A stretch of 7,235 bases of DNA from JBAVEL01 sp049587715. GTDB taxonomy: Bacteria > Bacteroidota > Ignavibacteria > UBA10030 > UBA6906. A program made the translations under genes and the position numbers. The stretch covers positions 1 to 7,235 of the forward strand of contig JBAVEL010000111.1 of the NCBI GenBank assembly GCA_049587715.1. The letters run 5' to 3'. The notes under the pieces were generated by a model. That model did not search any database. It saw nothing but the letters and a program-made list of their open reading frames with translations, and had not been told where the DNA came from. Shown here in pieces: positions 6,108-7,235 of this stretch (position 1 is the first letter of the stretch; every line of letters begins with the position of its first letter).

Positions 6108-7058
6108 TCAACCCGCCCATGCCCCCATCTTTGAGAACTTCTCTATCCTCTTCTCCAGAAGCTTCTCCGGCTTCACCTTGGCCATGACCTTCAGCTCCGC
6201 CAGCAGGTGGTCCTTCAGGAGGGCCGCCGCCTTCTCGGGATCCCGGTGGGCTCCCCCCAGCGGCTCGGGCACGATCACGTCGATCACCCCCTGTTTCTTC
6301 AGGTCGGGAGCGGTGAGCTGCAGGGCCTCGGCCGCCTGCTCCTTGTACTCCCAGCTTCGCCACAGGATGCTGGAGCACGACTCGGGGGAGATCACGTTGT
6401 ACCACGCGTTTTCCAGCATGAGGATCCGGTCCCCCACCCCGATGCCCAGGGCCCCGCCCGAGGCCCCCTCTCCGATGATGGCCACGATGATGGGCACCCG
6501 GAGGCGCGACATCTCCAGGAGGTTCCGCGCGATCGCCTCCGCCTGCCCCCGCTCCTCCGCCTCCAGTCCCGGAAAGGCCCCCGGGGTGTCCAGCAGGGTG
6601 ATGACGGGCCTGCCGAATTTCTCCGCCAGCTTCATCAGCCGGAGCGCCTTCCGGTACCCTTCGGGGTTCGACATCCCGAAGTTCCGGTAGAGGTTCGACT
6701 TGGTGTCCCTTCCCTTCTGCTGCCCCACGATCATCACGGGCCGGTCCCCCAGCCGGGCAAACCCGCCCACCACAGCCTTGTCGTCGCGAAACAGCCGGTC
6801 CCCGTGCAGCTCCATGAAGTCCGTGGTCATCAGGCCGATGTAGTCCAGCGTGTAGGGCCGGTCCGGGTGCCGGGCAAGCTGCACCCGCTGCCAGCGTGTG
6901 AGGCCGGCAAAGACGCTCTGCTGGAGCTGGAGCACCCGTTTCTCGATCCGGGCCACCTCCTGCGCGATGCCGGGATTGTCGGCGTAGCGCCGCATCTCTT
7001 CCAGCTTCGCCTCCAGCTCCACAATCGGTTTCTCGAACTCCAGTACCGTTCTGCCCAT
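6108..7058 (-). CDS. accA: Acetyl-CoA carboxylase carboxyltransferase subunit alpha (316 aa)
   Basis: AccA pairs with AccD to transfer the carboxyl group from carboxybiotin-BCCP to acetyl-CoA, giving malonyl-CoA, the first committed step of fatty-acid synthesis. The N-terminal helical part, with LEFEKPIVELEAKLEEM at 6-22, precedes the crotonase-like core. Diagnostic stretches are RPYTLDYI at 67-74, ELHGDRLFRDD at 83-93, NFGMSNPEGYRKALRLM at 126-142, LLDTPGAFPG at 155-164, the oxyanion-hole region GEGASGGALGIGVGD at 196-210, and ISPESCSSILWR at 223-234. The C-terminus ends with the usual charged helix. The length matches the family. The ATG at 7058 is preferred over the adjacent GTG at 7061 because it lies seven bases from AAAGGAG. 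accD is not in this window. The gene follows the sugar transferase by 13 bases, so the two are almost certainly co-transcribed. Confidence 0.97.
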   Translation of the reverse strand: MGRTVLEFEKPIVELEAKLEEMRRYADNPGIAQEVARIEKRVLQLQQSVFAGLTRWQRVQLARHPDRPYTLDYIGLMTTDFMELHGDRLFRDDKAVVGGFARLGDRPVMIVGQQKGRDTKSNLYRNFGMSNPEGYRKALRLMKLAEKFGRPVITLLDTPGAFPGLEAEERGQAEAIARNLLEMSRLRVPIIVAIIGEGASGGALGIGVGDRILMLENAWYNVISPESCSSILWRSWEYKEQAAEALQLTAPDLKKQGVIDVIVPEPLGGAHRDPEKAAALLKDHLLAELKVMAKVKPEKLLEKRIEKFSKMGAWAG

Positions 7059-7065
7059 CACGAGG

Positions 7066-7072
7066 CTCCTTT
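7066..7072 (-). promoter_or_regulatory. Ribosome binding site of accA
   Basis: AAAGGAG on the minus strand lies seven bases from the ATG at 7058, and its first base is the last base of the upstream TGA. This close packing suggests translational coupling of the two genes. Confidence 0.7.
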
Positions 7073-7235
7073 CAACGCTTGACGAGCATGATCAGAGACT
7101 TGAGAAGGATCTCCAGATCCAGCGCAAGCGACTGGTTGCGCGCGTAGTACAGCTCGTAGTTCCGGATCTCCTCCCCGGTCAGGCCTTCCCGGGCGTTGAT
7201 CTGCACAAGGCCCGTGATGCCCCGCGGGCCCAGGT
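7072..7235 (-). CDS. Bacterial sugar transferase (phosphoglycosyl transferase family), C-terminal end only
   Basis: Only the last 53 codons and the stop lie in the window; the 5' end is beyond the right edge. The frame reads LGPRGITGLVQINAREGLTG and then EEIRNYELYYARNQSLALDL, ending in EILLKSLIMLVKR. This resembles the end of the WcaJ/WbaP/PglC-type family, where a (K/R)PGITGxxQVxGR motif is followed by a (W/Y)YxxNxSLxLDLxIL segment. These monotopic membrane enzymes transfer a sugar phosphate to undecaprenyl phosphate and start lipopolysaccharide, capsule or exopolysaccharide assembly. The Trp residues common in the final segment are replaced by Tyr and Gln here. The Asp-Glu catalytic dyad would lie upstream, outside the window. 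The nearby flippase fits such a pathway. The sugar specificity cannot be told. Confidence 0.75.
   Translation of the reverse strand, partial: LGPRGITGLVQINAREGLTGEEIRNYELYYARNQSLALDLEILLKSLIMLVKR

Noticed and set aside
6058..6405. An N-terminal extension of nadC running back into accA.
   Set aside because: The extension reads antisense-like Arg/Gly-rich sequence through the accA gene in another frame; NadC proteins begin near the ATG at 6057.
3655..6690. Long plus-strand open frames antisense to the flippase, nadC and accA (3655-4722 and 4996-6690).
   Set aside because: They carry no recognisable domain and have compositional artefacts (His, Arg, Pro, Gly), whereas the minus frames encode well-known families from end to end.
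7059..7061. GTG as the accA start codon.
   Set aside because: It is possible, but the adjacent ATG at 7058 has the better seven-base spacing to AAAGGAG. The difference is one residue.

Overview
This is a GC-rich stretch of bacterial chromosome with five complete genes, two genes cut by the window edges, and one gene-free gap of 574 bases. It looks like ordinary core-genome DNA. I see no phage, transposon, CRISPR, tRNA, rRNA or defence-system signal. The coding style suggests a GC-rich, probably diderm and possibly uncultured environmental bacterium: strong third-position G/C, a secreted FG-GAP repeat protein, and polysaccharide-export genes mixed with housekeeping genes. The sequence does not fix the phylum; Eisenbacteria-like or other FCB-related lineages are only a guess.

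Layout. Positions 1-1485 (minus) hold the N-terminal 495 residues of a secreted FG-GAP/integrin-alpha-type protein. It has a signal peptide and seven evenly spaced calcium-binding-like loops, and it runs off the left edge. Positions 1486-2059 form a divergent intergenic region. It contains a short structured leader for the FG-GAP gene (hairpin, Shine-Dalgarno, five-codon minicistron) and otherwise no recognisable gene. Positions 2060-2521 (plus) encode TadA, the tRNA adenosine deaminase, the only plus-strand gene. A 54-base convergent gap follows.

From 7235 down to 2576 the minus strand carries a tight run of five genes. In transcription order they are: the C-terminus of a bacterial sugar transferase (initiating phosphoglycosyl transferase family), accA (acetyl-CoA carboxylase alpha-carboxyltransferase subunit), nadC (quinolinate phosphoribosyltransferase), a 14-helix Wzx/MOP-type polysaccharide flippase, and prfA (peptide chain release factor 1). 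The gaps are 13, 50, 9 and 38 bases, so co-transcription is likely. The sugar transferase would load the first sugar on the lipid carrier and the flippase would move the finished lipid-linked glycan across the membrane. AccA supplies malonyl-CoA for fatty acids, NadC supplies NAD, and RF1 terminates translation at UAA/UAG.

The points most worth a second look are small-scale. One is a very stable hairpin between a consensus Shine-Dalgarno and the nadC start codon. Another is the minicistron leader of the FG-GAP gene. A third is the RF1 recognition tripeptide, which reads Pro-Glu-Thr where the well-studied form is Pro-Ala-Thr. I found no convincing novel multi-gene system.
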